A stretch of DNA of 64,000 nt from Beverwykella pulmonaria (lineage: Eukaryota; Ascomycota; Dothideomycetes; Pleosporales; Melanommataceae). The first letter of the stretch is position 1. Every line of letters starts with the position of its first letter. The translations under genes and the position numbers were made by a program. The notes beneath the pieces are model-generated. The model was not told the DNA's origin. It saw only the letters and a program-made list of their open reading frames with translations, and searched no databases. The stretch is taken from positions 348,874 through 412,873 of the forward strand of contig BCHH01000006.1 of NCBI GenBank assembly GCA_001599595.1. The letters run 5' to 3'. Positions 11,066 through 22,065 of this stretch are shown here, piece by piece.

Positions 11066-12010
11066 ATGGCACCCTATAACCTCACCCCTGACGCCGTCTG
11101 GTTCATAACCGGCTGCTCAAGCGGAATCGGCAAGCACCTCGCGCTCTATCTCTCCACGCACACACACTCCCGCATCGTCGCCACAGCCCGCAACCCTACC
11201 ACTCTCTCGTATCTCCCCTCGTCACCTCACATCTTCAAACTCCCCCTCGACGTCACCTCATCCTCTTCAATAAAGGCTGCACTCGCAGCCACAATGGAAA
11301 AATTCGGCCGGATTGATGTGGTGGTCAACAACGCAGGGTATGGCTTGATGGCCGATACAGAAACTGTGGATTTAGCGAAAGCGAGGGAGGTAATGGATGC
11401 AAATTTCTGGGGCGCGGTGGAGGTTACCCAGCTCGCTCTCCCCATCCTGCGCGACACCAACCCTAAAACTGGTCAAAGAGGGGGCGTAATATTGCAAGTC
11501 ACGAGTATGGGCGGGAGATTGGCGTTTCCGGGGAATGCCTTCTATCATGCGTCGAAATTTGCTCTCGAGGGGTTTACGGAGAGTGTGAGTAAGGAGATGA
11601 GTGGGGAGTGGGGGGTACGGTTTTGCTGTGTGGAGCCCGGGGGTGTCAAAACGAATTACGCAGCGACATCCACAGCCGATCCTACGTCTTCGGCTTCGCA
11701 CCCGGCGTATATGGATCCGAACCTGCCGACGAATGTGTTGAGGAAGTACAAAGAAGATCCCAACGCGACGAGGAATTGGGCGGAGCCCGAGGTCGTGGCG
11801 AAAGTTCTTTACGAAGCGGTGAAGAATGGGGTTGGGGCAACTAGGGAGCTACCATTGAGGCTGCCGTTGGGCGCGGATAGTTGGGGGATGCAGAAGCTGG
11901 GGGTGGAGAGGGGGATAGAGGAGTTGGACAAGGTGAAGGAGGTAGCGCTGAAGACGAGTGGAGACGGGGGAGAGGCGCAGTTGGAGAGTATTAAGTTCTT
12001 GAAGTTTTGA
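11066..12010 (+). CDS. Short-chain dehydrogenase/reductase (classical SDR)
   Basis: NAD(P)-dependent oxidoreductase, single exon, 314 residues. The Rossmann nucleotide-binding motif TGCSSGIG is at 15-22 and NNAG at 88-91. The catalytic triad is readable: Ser147 in VTSMGG, then Tyr160 and Lys164 in YHASK. Arg in VATARN just after beta-2 favours NADP(H). The PGGVKTNY segment after the active site is the usual substrate/cofactor loop. The overall pattern (TGCSSGIGK, the YHASKFALEG block, a long C-terminal substrate region) is that of SDR enzymes often annotated as retinol- or 17-beta-hydroxysteroid-dehydrogenase-like. The true substrate cannot be read from sequence. No biosynthetic cluster partners are adjacent. 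Confidence 0.92.
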   Translation: MAPYNLTPDAVWFITGCSSGIGKHLALYLSTHTHSRIVATARNPTTLSYLPSSPHIFKLPLDVTSSSSIKAALAATMEKFGRIDVVVNNAGYGLMADTETVDLAKAREVMDANFWGAVEVTQLALPILRDTNPKTGQRGGVILQVTSMGGRLAFPGNAFYHASKFALEGFTESVSKEMSGEWGVRFCCVEPGGVKTNYAATSTADPTSSASHPAYMDPNLPTNVLRKYKEDPNATRNWAEPEVVAKVLYEAVKNGVGATRELPLRLPLGADSWGMQKLGVERGIEELDKVKEVALKTSGDGGEAQLESIKFLKF

Positions 12011-13084
12011 AGGGAGTGAACTAGATCTAGGTCTAAAATAAATGAAATAGACATCATGCAGTGCTCCCACCGTAGTGACACAGACGAATGAATAGAATGC
12101 TTTCTGAGCGAGACGTACCAAGCGCCTACTCACCTTCCATAGTGTTGTGGAAGCTGTTCGCAATTTTCTCGCATGTCGTCAAAACCTTACAGAAGGGGGA
12201 TTCGAGACAGGAGTGAAAGCTGGACGCTCCTAAGTGAGATGTGAATCTGTCGTTCATCACACCATATCACATTCGACATGTGAGTTAAGCGCCATTGAGT
12301 GCTGAACAGGACTTAGACGCCTACCAATCCCATGGATCAAACTCTCCAACACAGAGAATTCGCTTCACCGTTTGTTTGCGAACATTCGGCAGTCTTCCAG
12401 TCTAACTCAGTCAAACCCTCGGATCAATCAATGGCTTCAATCCATCGCCATTTTCCCAATGCAGTGCGACCAACCCATTCGATCTATATAAAATGTCCCA
12501 TCCGCAAACGACGTGCACATTCATGCTGCCCTATCCAATCTTAGCGCCCCCCACACCCATCCCATCCCAAAGCAGATCAATTAATCGCAATTAAGCTCGC
12601 ATCCTTCACAAGGGTGTTGCCTTAGCTCCCGCACACCTCTAATTTGATTGGCGGACCAGCGCCACTAGCAGGACAGAGCAGAACGTGCGTTCCACTCAGA
12701 AGCTGCGATCACCTTTTCGCGAGAGGGGCCAATTTGTGCGCATGCAGCGGGCCAGCCAACCGCTGAGATGCGCGAGGGCTGACCTGCATGTGCGGTGGGT
12801 TAACGGCAGATGTTAAATCGGAAGAGTCCGCTTCGCACACTTCGACATGAACTGAGAAGATTGAGACGGAGACGACAAGAGCTGGACTGAAGAGACGGGA
12901 ACGCCTAGCGACACCGGGCGATACAGACATCAGCATCCTCACCTCCACCAGCGGGACACCGCAACCTCGATCGCGCACAGCTTTCACCTCGTTCCCGTCG
13001 AGGCTGACCTCCACGACCACCTCCCCTCCAGACCCGCCTCGAAGCACACCTCACAAACGGTTCGCACATCACATCTCACACACA
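12011..13084. other. Intergenic and leader of the four-helix membrane protein
   Basis: About 1.07 kb. The last 350 bp are rich in CT and ACC triplets, as for a 5' leader. The 12,709-13,047 reverse frame is a compositional shadow. Nothing else is seen. Confidence 0.4.
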
Positions 13085-14211
13085 ATGCGACGCTGCTTCA
13101 TCCCGCGGCAATGGCGCTTCCCTAGCATCATCTGGACGCTGCTCATCCTCGAGTTCCCCTTCACAGTCGCAAACCTCGCACTCTTCGGCATCGCGTCGCC
13201 GAATTTATATCGCACAATTCTGTGGAAGGAGGGCGGGAAGTTGGGGCTCAATAGTGATCCGACGACGGTGCTGTATGCGGCGGCGAATTACCGACCGGTC
13301 AAGGTGCCGGTTGTGTGGAGTAGTTTGTGAGTGTGTCTCGTCTTGTGACTTGAAGAAAGGATATGGACGGCGAGAGACGAAGACGGCGTATAGACGGGAT
13401 GAAAGAATGCTAACCACTCTGCCACAGCAACACGCAATTCAACCTCGTAATCGGCGTGCTCTGCATGTTCTTCTACCTGGTCAAATGCACCGGCTGGCTT
13501 GTCCACTGCCTCTGGCCCATTTTCTCCCTCCCGCTGCACGCCGCCCTGCTCGCGCTCTGGGCCGTCAGCATCCACGTCCAGACGGCGCCCGACACCATTG
13601 ATCCTAAACGGATCAACAATGGCGCCCCCTGGTACATTACAAAGAGCTGTGGGATTGCGAGTACAGGGACAATAAAGCAGTATTGTATGCAGGCGAAAGC
13701 GAGCTTTGCCGTATCGGTCATCATGCTGTATGTGGCTCATTGCTTACCTCCATTCCACTTCCAATACTATCAGATTCTGACCATGTGCAATAGATCCATC
13801 TATGCCATCCACGTCATCCTCGCCATCTTCTCCCTTGTCCGCCCCACATCCACCGCCCGCGCCGCTCACGAAACTAAGCTCGCCGAAAAGCGCGCTCAAA
13901 AGGAGAAATGGGCCGCCCTAGCAGCCTCCCCTACCGACAACGAAATGACTGCCGAGCAACAATGGCAGCACATGTGGGAACTACAACAACTGCCCCGTAC
14001 GCCCGGAACGGCGGGGGGTATGAGGAGTCCCGTGACGCCGCGGACGCAGGCGTTTGGCGCTTTGGATGGGACCAGTCCGCCGCAGCAGCATGGGTGGTAT
14101 GCGTCGAGTGCAGGCCAAGGAACGGCGGGGTTAGGCGTGAGTCATGGGGACGTGAGTCCCGTGCAAGAACATGATGAGTATGTTGTTAAAGGGAAGGGGA
14201 ACGCGTATTGA
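13085..14211 (+). CDS. Four-transmembrane fungal protein of unknown function (MARVEL-like topology)
   Basis: Three exons (13085-13326, 13428-13727, 13794-14211) give 319 residues. Hydrophobic segments lie at about residues 12-38, 83-100, 103-128 and 170-197, so four helices with a short charged loop between the first two. A cytosolic tail follows, rich in Ala/Lys/Glu and then Pro/Thr/Gly, with several SP/TP sites (SPVTPRT, PRTPGT) suitable for proline-directed phosphorylation. I do not recognise a named family. The topology resembles MARVEL-type membrane organisers, which is inference only. The second intron (66 nt) is a multiple of three and has no in-frame stop, so its retention would insert 22 residues at the start of the last helix (see findings). 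Confidence 0.78.
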
Positions 14212-14763
14212 GCAGTTTCCATACGTATTGGAGCTCTTCATCTTGATTTTGGGACTTGGGTAAGGGCGTTTGAGCGACTCTTGTGTTGTATTGTGGCTTT
14301 TGAGATACCTGGCTGATGGGACACCTTCCGCTCATTCATTCTTAGCTGTCGAAATGTAATCAACATCTCATTATATCCAGTGTCTTTGGAACTAATCAAG
14401 AAATTAAGTACCCTTTCCCCGGAGTGGCCAAAGCCAAGTACCTACCTCTCCATCATCTTGCATATCGTGAACTGAGAGTGTATGTACGGTATTACATATA
14501 GATTCTTGTATTGACTTAGGTCCAAAGGACCAACAGGGGAATAGGCTATGCTGTTGACGACGGTGGAAATGAAACCCACGAGATGCGACTCGCACTCTAG
14601 TGCTAATGCCGCTTGATCCACATCTCAGCGAATGTAGTCATACGAGTGCATGACAACAGACATTAAACCCGAACCTTTTCCACATCTCCAAGTACACCCT
14701 CAATCCATCTTCATGTGCCAAATCCCGCCCCTTATTCGTCGTACACCCATCTGTACCACCTCC
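14212..14763. other. Convergent 3' flank
   Basis: A 550-bp spacer between convergent genes (membrane protein to the left, esterase to the right). It should carry both 3' UTRs. No motif or gene is seen. Confidence 0.5.
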
Positions 14764-15939
14764 CTACCAATCCACAACAACCTCCGGGTACTCCTTAGTT
14801 TGCCCCTCAAACAACTTGCTCTTCTTCCCCTTCAGTGCAAAATCAAAGAAAGCATGTACCACTCCCGTAATAACCTCAAACGCCCTCCTCCCATCCAACG
14901 TCCCAATAATCGACTTAATCCCATCCATCCCCTCGAGACCCGCCAACTTAATTAACAACGGCGTATCCGAAAATGTCTGATGCATAACATCCATCAATCC
15001 AACCTCCCTCTTCCATCCCTTCAAATGGCCCCACGCCGCCGCCCACGTCTCGTCGTTCGTGCGATTATGCGGACTCGGGTCTGCCCTCCCAAACAGTAAC
15101 GCCGGTTTCAGCGTATCTGTCAGGTTGCCAAACTGCGAACCATCCAAGTTCGCCGCGCCCGCGAATCTCTCATCTTCCATGAGTGCGCTGATTGCCGTCG
15201 CGCCGCCGAATGAATGTCCAAAGAATCCCACATTTCCTTTCTTGTCTACGTCAAATCCACAACTAGCACCTGGGATAAGATTCTGGACCACGGATCTGCG
15301 CCCGAGCTGCGAGAGCACAAAGCTTGCGTCCGCGACTCGGACTTTAAGGAGGGCCTCGAGACGGCCCGGGATTGCAGGATCCCAGTACGATGATTCGAGA
15401 CCACGGACGTACGTCCCATCGGGGTATTCCACAATTGGCGTTTCAAAGGTGTGGTCCATGGTAGCAACTGCGTAGCCCGCGCTTGCAAGTGTCTGCGCTA
15501 AAACGTTGTACATGAGGCGGGATGCCTGGAGGCCAGGGGAGAAGAGCACGATGGGGGTTTTGCTGAAATCCTTGGCAGCATTGGGAGCGGTGGTGCAGCA
15601 GAGCGAGAGGCGAATAGCTTCGAAGGTGCCGTTGGGGATACCGAGGGGAGCTACGTCGGCGTCCATGGATGCAGCGGTGAGGGGGGGCATGTACGGGACG
15701 GGGCAGAGGGAAGGGCAGTGGTGGTGGGGGAGGGGGTAGAAGAGGGATATCATGACTGCGCGGGGTGCATGGAGAGGATCGTAAGGATCGATACGTGAGG
15801 GGTCGGTGAGTTTAAGGGTCGAGTGCCCAACGGCATAAGGGCCTTTGGGTGCGGGAATAAGGAGTTGTTGAGCTTGTGTGAAGAGAGGGAAAAGAAGACA
15901 GAGGAAGAATTGAAGCGGGAATAGGGTACGGAGAGCCAT
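14764..15939 (-). CDS. Secreted PAF-acetylhydrolase-like esterase
   Basis: Single exon, 391 residues. Residues 1-23 form a signal peptide (basic start, Leu/Phe core, cleavage near TQAQQ). The alpha/beta-hydrolase nucleophile elbow is GHSFGG at 241-246 (Ser243). Asp265 in NLDGS is placed as the family's acid. The His in MHQTFSD (about 324) matches the 'HQ.FSD' signature of the platelet-activating-factor acetylhydrolase isoform II family. The PGLQ segment (about 135) supplies the oxyanion-side turn. Family members hydrolyse short acyl groups from phospholipids or related esters. In fungi the substrates are unknown, and secretion suggests an extracellular role. A TATA element lies about 80 bp upstream. 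Confidence 0.88.
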   Translation of the reverse strand: MALRTLFPLQFFLCLLFPLFTQAQQLLIPAPKGPYAVGHSTLKLTDPSRIDPYDPLHAPRAVMISLFYPLPHHHCPSLCPVPYMPPLTAASMDADVAPLGIPNGTFEAIRLSLCCTTAPNAAKDFSKTPIVLFSPGLQASRLMYNVLAQTLASAGYAVATMDHTFETPIVEYPDGTYVRGLESSYWDPAIPGRLEALLKVRVADASFVLSQLGRRSVVQNLIPGASCGFDVDKKGNVGFFGHSFGGATAISALMEDERFAGAANLDGSQFGNLTDTLKPALLFGRADPSPHNRTNDETWAAAWGHLKGWKREVGLMDVMHQTFSDTPLLIKLAGLEGMDGIKSIIGTLDGRRAFEVITGVVHAFFDFALKGKKSKLFEGQTKEYPEVVVDW

Positions 15940-16653
15940 GCTTAGAATCGTACAGGTACAATGGGAATACCAAAGTGACCTGTATTGTGCGATTGAAAAT
16001 TGTAGAATAGATCTACCATATATAAGTGTCGAGCTTGAATAACCTTCACCGGTCCACTTGCACCTTGGGGGTCAGATGCTAGTTAGTATACGTAACATTT
16101 GTAGCCCTCAAGGCAGATTTGGATGTATTGAGGCTCTAGAATACGAGAATAAGCGAAGAAAAGACCGGAAGACCGGAAGACAGAAAAACTAAGAGACTCG
16201 GTTACAAGTAGGTCGTCTTAAAGAATATTGGCGCCCAATTACGAGCTTTAACCACACGTACGTGAGGCTAAAAGATCCTAAAACAGTAAATGAGGCTTGC
16301 TGGCTGAACATCTCTGGAAGTTTGTTTATCGTGGCTGTGTGAGGAAATGTTTCCGTCTGCATTTGTCGCCCAAGAAGGAGTTTTGATAGCATTCACAATA
16401 TACATTACTCATACTACCTTCCGGCAGATACAGCGAAATAGCGTAGAGAGAATGTGCTCCCAATTTTTGGTGGCTAGATAAGGCAGATTCTTGGAAATTT
16501 TCTGGCGCTGTACACGACGATGTCTGTAGCACAGTACAAAAATGAGCCAGATGCGGCTGAGCAATTAGGGATAGCCGCCAAGAACGCTAATTCGGAACGT
16601 GTGAAATGGATGCTGTTGCAATTGGATTCGCCCCATGAAAGAAGGCATCCCGA
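15940..16653. other. Intergenic between two leftward genes
   Basis: Promoter of the esterase (right-to-left) and 3' flank of the OXNAD1-like gene. It contains a tiny tandem repeat of AAGACCGG-type units near 16162-16185. No gene is seen. Confidence 0.4.
16018..16025 (-). promoter_or_regulatory. TATA box of the esterase gene
   Basis: TTATATAT on the reverse strand, about 80 bp upstream of the esterase ATG. This is a normal distance once a short leader is allowed. Confidence 0.45.
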
Positions 16654-17813
16654 CTACCACCATTTTTCGCACAGCACGCGTGCCTTGTCGACATTATGCT
16701 GTTGTCCCAGAAATTTGGTAATTTCGTCCGTCATGTCTGGAGGCCCGCAGACATAGAACACCGACGAGCGTTGCTCCTCTTTGCTTCCAACAGCAATCGA
16801 CACATCAAGTGCAGCCATCCGGTTTGGTGAAATGACAACAGGTAGATCTGGGGCGCTTAGCGAACCTAAGATGTCGTCGAAATCAGGATAAATGTTGTCT
16901 TCCTCCTCCTCCTCTTCTTCGGTACTCGTAAAGAAAAGCTCAATGCGGTTCTTTCTATGATCGGAGAGAGCGTGTGCTGCACTGAACAACTCGAGTATCC
17001 GAGGGAGGAACAAGATCTCGCCCGGTTTGGGACTCCGCGAGGGCAGCTTGGGAAGCTTTGTAGAGTAGATGAGGCAAACTTCCAGGGAAGGGTCCTCTTT
17101 GAGAATCACGGAGAGGATCGACACTAAAGGACTGATGACGCAATTAGCTATGGCCAAATGGTCCCGAGATAGCAGTAACCAACTTTATGCCAACGCCACC
17201 TGCAATGAAGACAGCGCGATGTATGCTGCCCAGATTCACGCCAGGTGGAGGCCATACAAAGCTGCCTCCAACTCGGACCGCCACTTCCTTCCCTATTATC
17301 CTATCTGCTGGTTGCCATAGCCACGCCGCAGGAGGGTTATCCGGATTCTTCTGCACTGCGAGTTCAAGGAAAAGCTTAGAATCAGTCTCGTCCGAGTATG
17401 AGGGAACCGCGTCTCGAGGGGAGGATGTGATGGTGAAGCCACCTGCCTCCTCTACACCAGGGATATGAACGTCGAGCCATTGCCCTGGGAGAAACTTGGG
17501 GAAGCGATTAGCAGGCGTCGAGTATTTATACGTGGGTATGGAGAGTCGATACGTTGATTCCAGTCGGGGTCTTGATGTTGAATTTGAAGGTCCGTATCGT
17601 GGGGTTTACGGGTGTGACTTCATCGAGGGTGACGATGTGGAGGCCCGCGCCGCGGGGTTCGAGAGCGGTGCGTTCGAGGTGGCTGAGGTTGGTTTTGGCG
17701 GAGCGTGGGTGAGCCATCTTTCTCACTGTAGAAGTAAAAGTTATCACTGAAGGTCGGAGGGCAGTACAGAGAGGAATGCAGCGTCTGAAGACTTGTGAGG
17801 TTACGATTAGCAT
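16654..17813 (-). CDS. OXNAD1-like flavin/NAD(P)-binding oxidoreductase, probably mitochondrial
   Basis: Three exons: 17813-17553, 17494-17184 and 17131-16654. The ATG at 17813 gives 349 residues, while a second in-frame ATG at 17717 (MAHPRSAKTNLSHLERTA) gives 317. The extra 32 residues lack acidic residues and are rich in Arg/Ser/Thr, as in a mitochondrial presequence. The fold is ferredoxin-reductase-like: FLPGQWLDVHIPG and GGFTITSSP form the flavin-binding half. GGSFVWPPPG and AGGVGINPLVSIL then mark the nucleotide half, and the C-terminal FYVCGPPDMTDEI is the canonical NAD(P) 'CGPP' motif. The order and lengths match the OXNAD1 family, whose substrate is unknown. An acidic insert (seven Glu in a row) near residue 240 is likely a loop. 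Both introns are short, and the second has a GTTGGT donor. Confidence 0.85.
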
Positions 17814-18082
17814 AGCACATCGGCTTATGGCCGCGGATAGGTGGTGGATGGTGGGGGGCTCTCTCTCGCCGTATATATTTAGTGCTGCAAAGGCGATCAT
17901 GAAGCTTGGGCTCCACGCTAAGCTCTTTTCGGCTACCTCGGCTTGAGACTCGCCTACCTTCAGCTCTCTTTTCTCAGCCAGCCAGCAAAGCACCTTTCAA
18001 CTTCATACACCGTGTTTCCTCTTATAAAGTTCCCTTAGACTTACAACCCCTCCTCCTTGCTTCAGAGACACCAAACTTCAAT

Positions 18083-19206
18083 ATGGCTACTGAAGAGGGA
18101 TGGCACCAAGTAGACGACGGGAAGAAGCTGTACACAAAGACATGGAAGGTATATGTAGTATAACTGCTGATAAGATAGCTATATTAACCCGATAACAGAC
18201 AGCAGGGCCGGCTAAGGCACGAATTGTATTTATTCATGGCTTCAGCGATCATTGTAAGCATCATAGCAGTTCGAAAATATCATGAGAGTTAACACGTGCT
18301 CAGGCAACACATATAACAGCTTCTTCCCATTTCTCGCTTCGAAGGCGATCGAGGTTTACACCTTCGACCAGAGGTAGTCATTTTCACCCCCATCAGGCGT
18401 AGCGTTTGCTAATTCCATCATAGAGGATGGGGACGCTCAGTTCTAAAGCCTTCTGAGAAAGGCGACACTGGCCCAACAACCCGGGTCCTAGACGACATCA
18501 CATCATTCATCCAAACCGTGATTCCGAGCCCCGTCCCCCTCTTCCTCATGGGCCACTCCATGGGCGGTGGAGAAGTCCTCTGTTACGCAGCCCTCGGCCC
18601 CGCAGACGTCCGAAAACACATCCGCGGCTTTCTTGTCGAATCACCATTCGTAGACTTCGCCCCAGCCTCCAAACCATCCCCAATCACAGTCTTCGCCGGC
18701 CGTCTGGTGGGCAAGTTGTTCCCTCACGTTCAGAAGGTAAACAAGCTCGATGTGAAGCTGGTTTCTAGAGATGTTGCCGTGCAGAAGCAGATGGATGAAG
18801 ATGATCTGTGTCACGATACCGGAACCCTCGAAGGGCTTTCCGGATTACTGGACCGTACTGGGGACCTGTCTAGTGGAAGGATCCAGATTGGTGATGCGGC
18901 GGGCGAGGGCGGTGTCACGAAGATATGGATTGGCCATGGGAACAAAGATGGACTGACCGACTACCCTGCGTCCAAGAAGTTTTATGAGAAGCTTACGGCC
19001 AAGGACAAGGAGTTTAAGACGTATGAGGGGTATTATCATCGCTGTAAGCACTTCCTTTGCTCTGGATCCGACTTCTGCTAACGCTATTGGTAGTGCACGA
19101 TGAACCGGGCACAGACAAGGATGTATTCATGAACGATGTCGCGAACTGGATATTGGCTCGTTGTGTTGAACCTGTCCAGGGAGAGGCTGCGAAGTCAAAG
19201 CTGTAG
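18083..19206 (+). CDS. Alpha/beta hydrolase, monoglyceride-lipase-like
   Basis: Five exons (18083-18148, 18199-18253, 18304-18373, 18424-19043, 19094-19206) encode 307 residues, the length of yeast Yju3 and human MGLL. IVFIHGFSDH (about 31-40) is the oxyanion-hole HG motif, and FDQRGWGRS (about 61-69) is the family's 'D.RG.G.S' turn. The nucleophile elbow is GHSMGG at 107-112 (Ser109). IWIGHGNKDGLTDY supplies the acid (Asp of NKDGLTD), and the catalytic His lies in the last exon at LHDEPG. The family releases fatty acids from monoacylglycerols on lipid droplets and membranes. The fourth exon ends in an unusual Cys/Asp-rich region specific to this copy. It is divergent from the OXNAD1-like gene, with about 270 bp between starts. 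Confidence 0.9.
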
Positions 19207-19956
19207 GTGTACGGACGGCGTGTGGGTAGTTCGCGTTCTCAGGAGTATCAGAGTGTGCACAATTTGATTTCAGCCAGAGAAAAACTGAGCTCGGCGTCAT
19301 GCAGGACATTGCTAAATCGAGATACCTATTTTTGTTTCCTCTTCTGTTGCCCAGCCTTACGCGCGTTCATGATGAAGACTTTCTGCTAGTGAAACAAAGC
19401 AGAGCCGCAAGTCAAGGGTGGCGCCTGTCAGGGCTTTTAATCAGATGAATCTGTATGCACGGGCGGACTAAGAAAACGCCCCACAGAGAACACAGAATTG
19501 AGCACCTCATGAATGTACTTGCGTGTTCTTCGGTCTGAAGAGAATGGCAGGGTGATGCGTAGATTTTGACAGAGGGCAAGAGGACCAACTTTACCCTACG
19601 AAGAACCACTCTGTCTACCTGCCAGCTTACTTTGAACAGCCTCCTAAAAATGCTCCTAGATGCTCCAGGTTATTCTCCTTGGATGTGGGAATATGCGGTA
19701 GAATGTCACAAGAAGAAGTAAAATAATCTCCTCATCGCAATCCGTAATCAGTACCCTTCTGATTGGCCCCCAAGTGATCGCTGCGAGGAAGCGGAAGCAA
19801 ACGGCCACGGCGCGATGGGTCGCTGCAGCTAGGAACCGTGCCGGGCGCAACCGCAAGAGGCTCAGGTTGAGATGTAAAAAAGCGAGCGTCTCTGCAGCCT
19901 CAGGTTCTAGTGCGCGCCGCATTGTCCCCAGCATCCCGCCCGGCGGTCCTTCTCCC
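19207..19956. other. Intergenic, promoter of the MMT transporter
   Basis: About 750 bp without a supported gene. It includes a 28-bp segment (19673-19700) that recurs with two mismatches at 55551-55578 (see findings). The last 200 bp read as a GC-richer leader. Confidence 0.4.
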
Positions 19957-21568
19957 ATGTTTCTGCGCAGCAGCAGACATGGCATGTCTATCGCTAGCCC
20001 GCTCCGACGCCTTGTATATTCGTACGGGCCACGTTCGCCTCTGCGGCATTCATCATCACCGCGTCCCTTGCTGCCCTGCGCCCACGCCCCGGCAATCTCC
20101 CGGCCTCAGTTGCGCGTCCTCCAGACCTCTACTAAACCCGCCGCTCCCTCGACGGGTCGCCCGCTCAATTGGTCCTCCACTGCCCACCGCACACGCACAC
20201 GACACATTCCCCCTTCGGCCATGTCCTCCACGCAGACGCAGACGCAGACCCGCGGCCATGCTGGCCACGCGCACCACCACCACCATGCCCACGACAACAC
20301 GTACCTGCTCTCCTCGAACAAGAAGGATGCCGGCGTGCGTATCACCCGCATTGGGCTCTATGTCAATCTCGGCATGGCCATCAGCAAGGGCGCCGGAGGC
20401 TATGTCTTCAACAGCCAAGGCAAGTAAAGCTGCACGTCTCGGGCTGTTCCCGTGCTGACCTCGGGCAGCGCTCATTGCCGATGCCATCCATAGCCTCTCC
20501 GACCTGGTCAGCGACGTCATGACGCTGGCGACCGTCTCGTGGTCCTTGAAGCCGCCCTCGGAGCGGTTCCCTAGCGGCTACGGAAAGATCGAGAGCTTGG
20601 GGTCCTTGGGGGTCAGTGGCATCTTGCTAGGCGGAGGGTTCATGATGGGCTGGGCGGCCCTGATTGCTCTCTGCCAGCAGTTTTTCCCAGAAGCCTCGGA
20701 AGTTGCTGCGAGTTGGGGCCTTCTACCACACAGCCACGGACACCACCACGGCGTCGATAGTCTAGGGCCGAATATAAATGCGGCTTGGCTGGCTGGAGGC
20801 TCAATTCTGATCAAGGAGTGGCTCTATCGCGCAAGTAAGGCTTGACTCTTCCCCACAATCTCATACGTCTACTAACAAAGTCCGCTAGCCCTCAAAATTG
20901 CTCTAGAACGCAAATCCTCTGTGCTCGCTTCCAACGCTTACCACCACCGCGTGGACTCTCTCACAGCCTTTGTCGCCCTCCTCATGATTGCTGGAGCAAA
21001 TGTACTCAACAACGCGGCCTGGTTAGATCCAGTAGGCGGTCTAGTCATCTCTCTGATGGTCGTCCAGGCGGGCTGGGGCAACACGAAAGCTGCACTATAC
21101 GAATTGGCGGATGCAGGTGTCGAGGACGAAATGAAAGACAGCGTCCGCAAGGCAGCCACGAAGGCACTGGGCACAATCAACACTGGATCGGCAGCACAAC
21201 ACGTTGAATTGCGGTCTGTTCAGGGCGTTAAGGCGGGACAGAATTTCCTGATGGATGTGGAGCTTGCTGCGCCCGGTACATGGACGATTGAGCAGACACG
21301 CGGCGTCGAGGATCTGGTCCGAGAACGAGTAGGCGCCAAAGTGAGGGGCGTAAAGAAAGTCCGCGTACGGTTCGTCTCAAAATCTTCCGAGCAGGACTTC
21401 ATGGACGAATTCATTGGACCCAACGTGAGCGCACAGTCTAGCCCTGAACCAGAAGAAGAAGAGGAGGAGGAGGAGGGGCACAAGCACGATGACCATGCTC
21501 ATGATCATGATCACGATCACGCGAAAGAAAAGAAGGGCGCCAACAGGAGCGCAAGGAGAAGAAAATGA
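19957..21568 (+). CDS. MMT1: Mitochondrial cation efflux transporter (CDF family, MMT1/2-like)
   Basis: Three exons (19957-20419, 20469-20834, 20889-21568) give 502 residues. The N-terminus (from MFLRSSRHGMSIASPLRRL) is Arg/Ser-rich and lacks acidic residues, as for mitochondrial import. Alternative starts are at 19984 and 20221. The CDF core is clear: ISKGAGGYVFNSQALIADAIHSLSDLVSD carries the first metal-site Asp pair, and YHHRVDSLTAFVALL carries the second. Six membrane segments can be traced. His-rich stretches occur at the N-terminus (GHAHHHHHAHD), in the cytosolic loop (HSHGHHHG) and at the very C-terminus (HDDHAHDHDHDHA), preceded by eight Glu. Yeast Mmt1/2 move iron across the mitochondrial membrane, and iron or manganese is the likely cargo here. 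The first intron is GC-AG. Confidence 0.9.
20420..20468 (+). other. GC-AG intron
   Basis: The donor reads G|GCAAGT and the acceptor GGGCAG. Using the nearby GT four bases later breaks the frame, whereas the GC donor joins VFNSQ to ALIADAIHS, the conserved CDF sequence. This is a minor splice class seen in roughly one percent of fungal introns. Confidence 0.85.
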
Positions 21569-22065
21569 GCCATGTACTTTTACACATACACGGGAACATA
21601 GGGCTGGTGTTTTGGAGTTGGATACAAGGGCGGATTAGATTTCCAGACATTTTGGGTTCTCCGCTTGCAGATACCAATTCGAGTATATTCGCTCACACGT
21701 TTGGATGGCGCTGAATAAAAGCTATAGACCTTCCTGCGAGTTTTGCGGAGTCTCTTGGCGCGTGACAGAAAGGATCCAGTTGACTGACCGACTTCAGCAC
21801 TCTATCGTCAGTTTACATGTCCATCCCGATGCGGCAACCCGCGAACAATCCAGCAATTTATCCGCTGCCCAATTACACAGCAGCGCCTCCGCAGCACCGG
21901 CAAAAGAGCTTGTTCAAGCATCACTCCGCGGGGCGGCGAAGCCAAGCGTTTAGTGAGGAAAGCGCAATGGCTTTTGAACCTCACGAGACAATTTCTACTT
22001 GCTTATTTCCATGTCTTATCTAACAATCACGCCCTCAATATCCGTACCCCTCCGTTACATCGACA
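21569..22065. other. Intergenic, promoter of xylulokinase
   Basis: About 500 bp between two rightward genes, containing the transporter 3' UTR and the xylulokinase promoter. No motif stands out. Confidence 0.4.
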
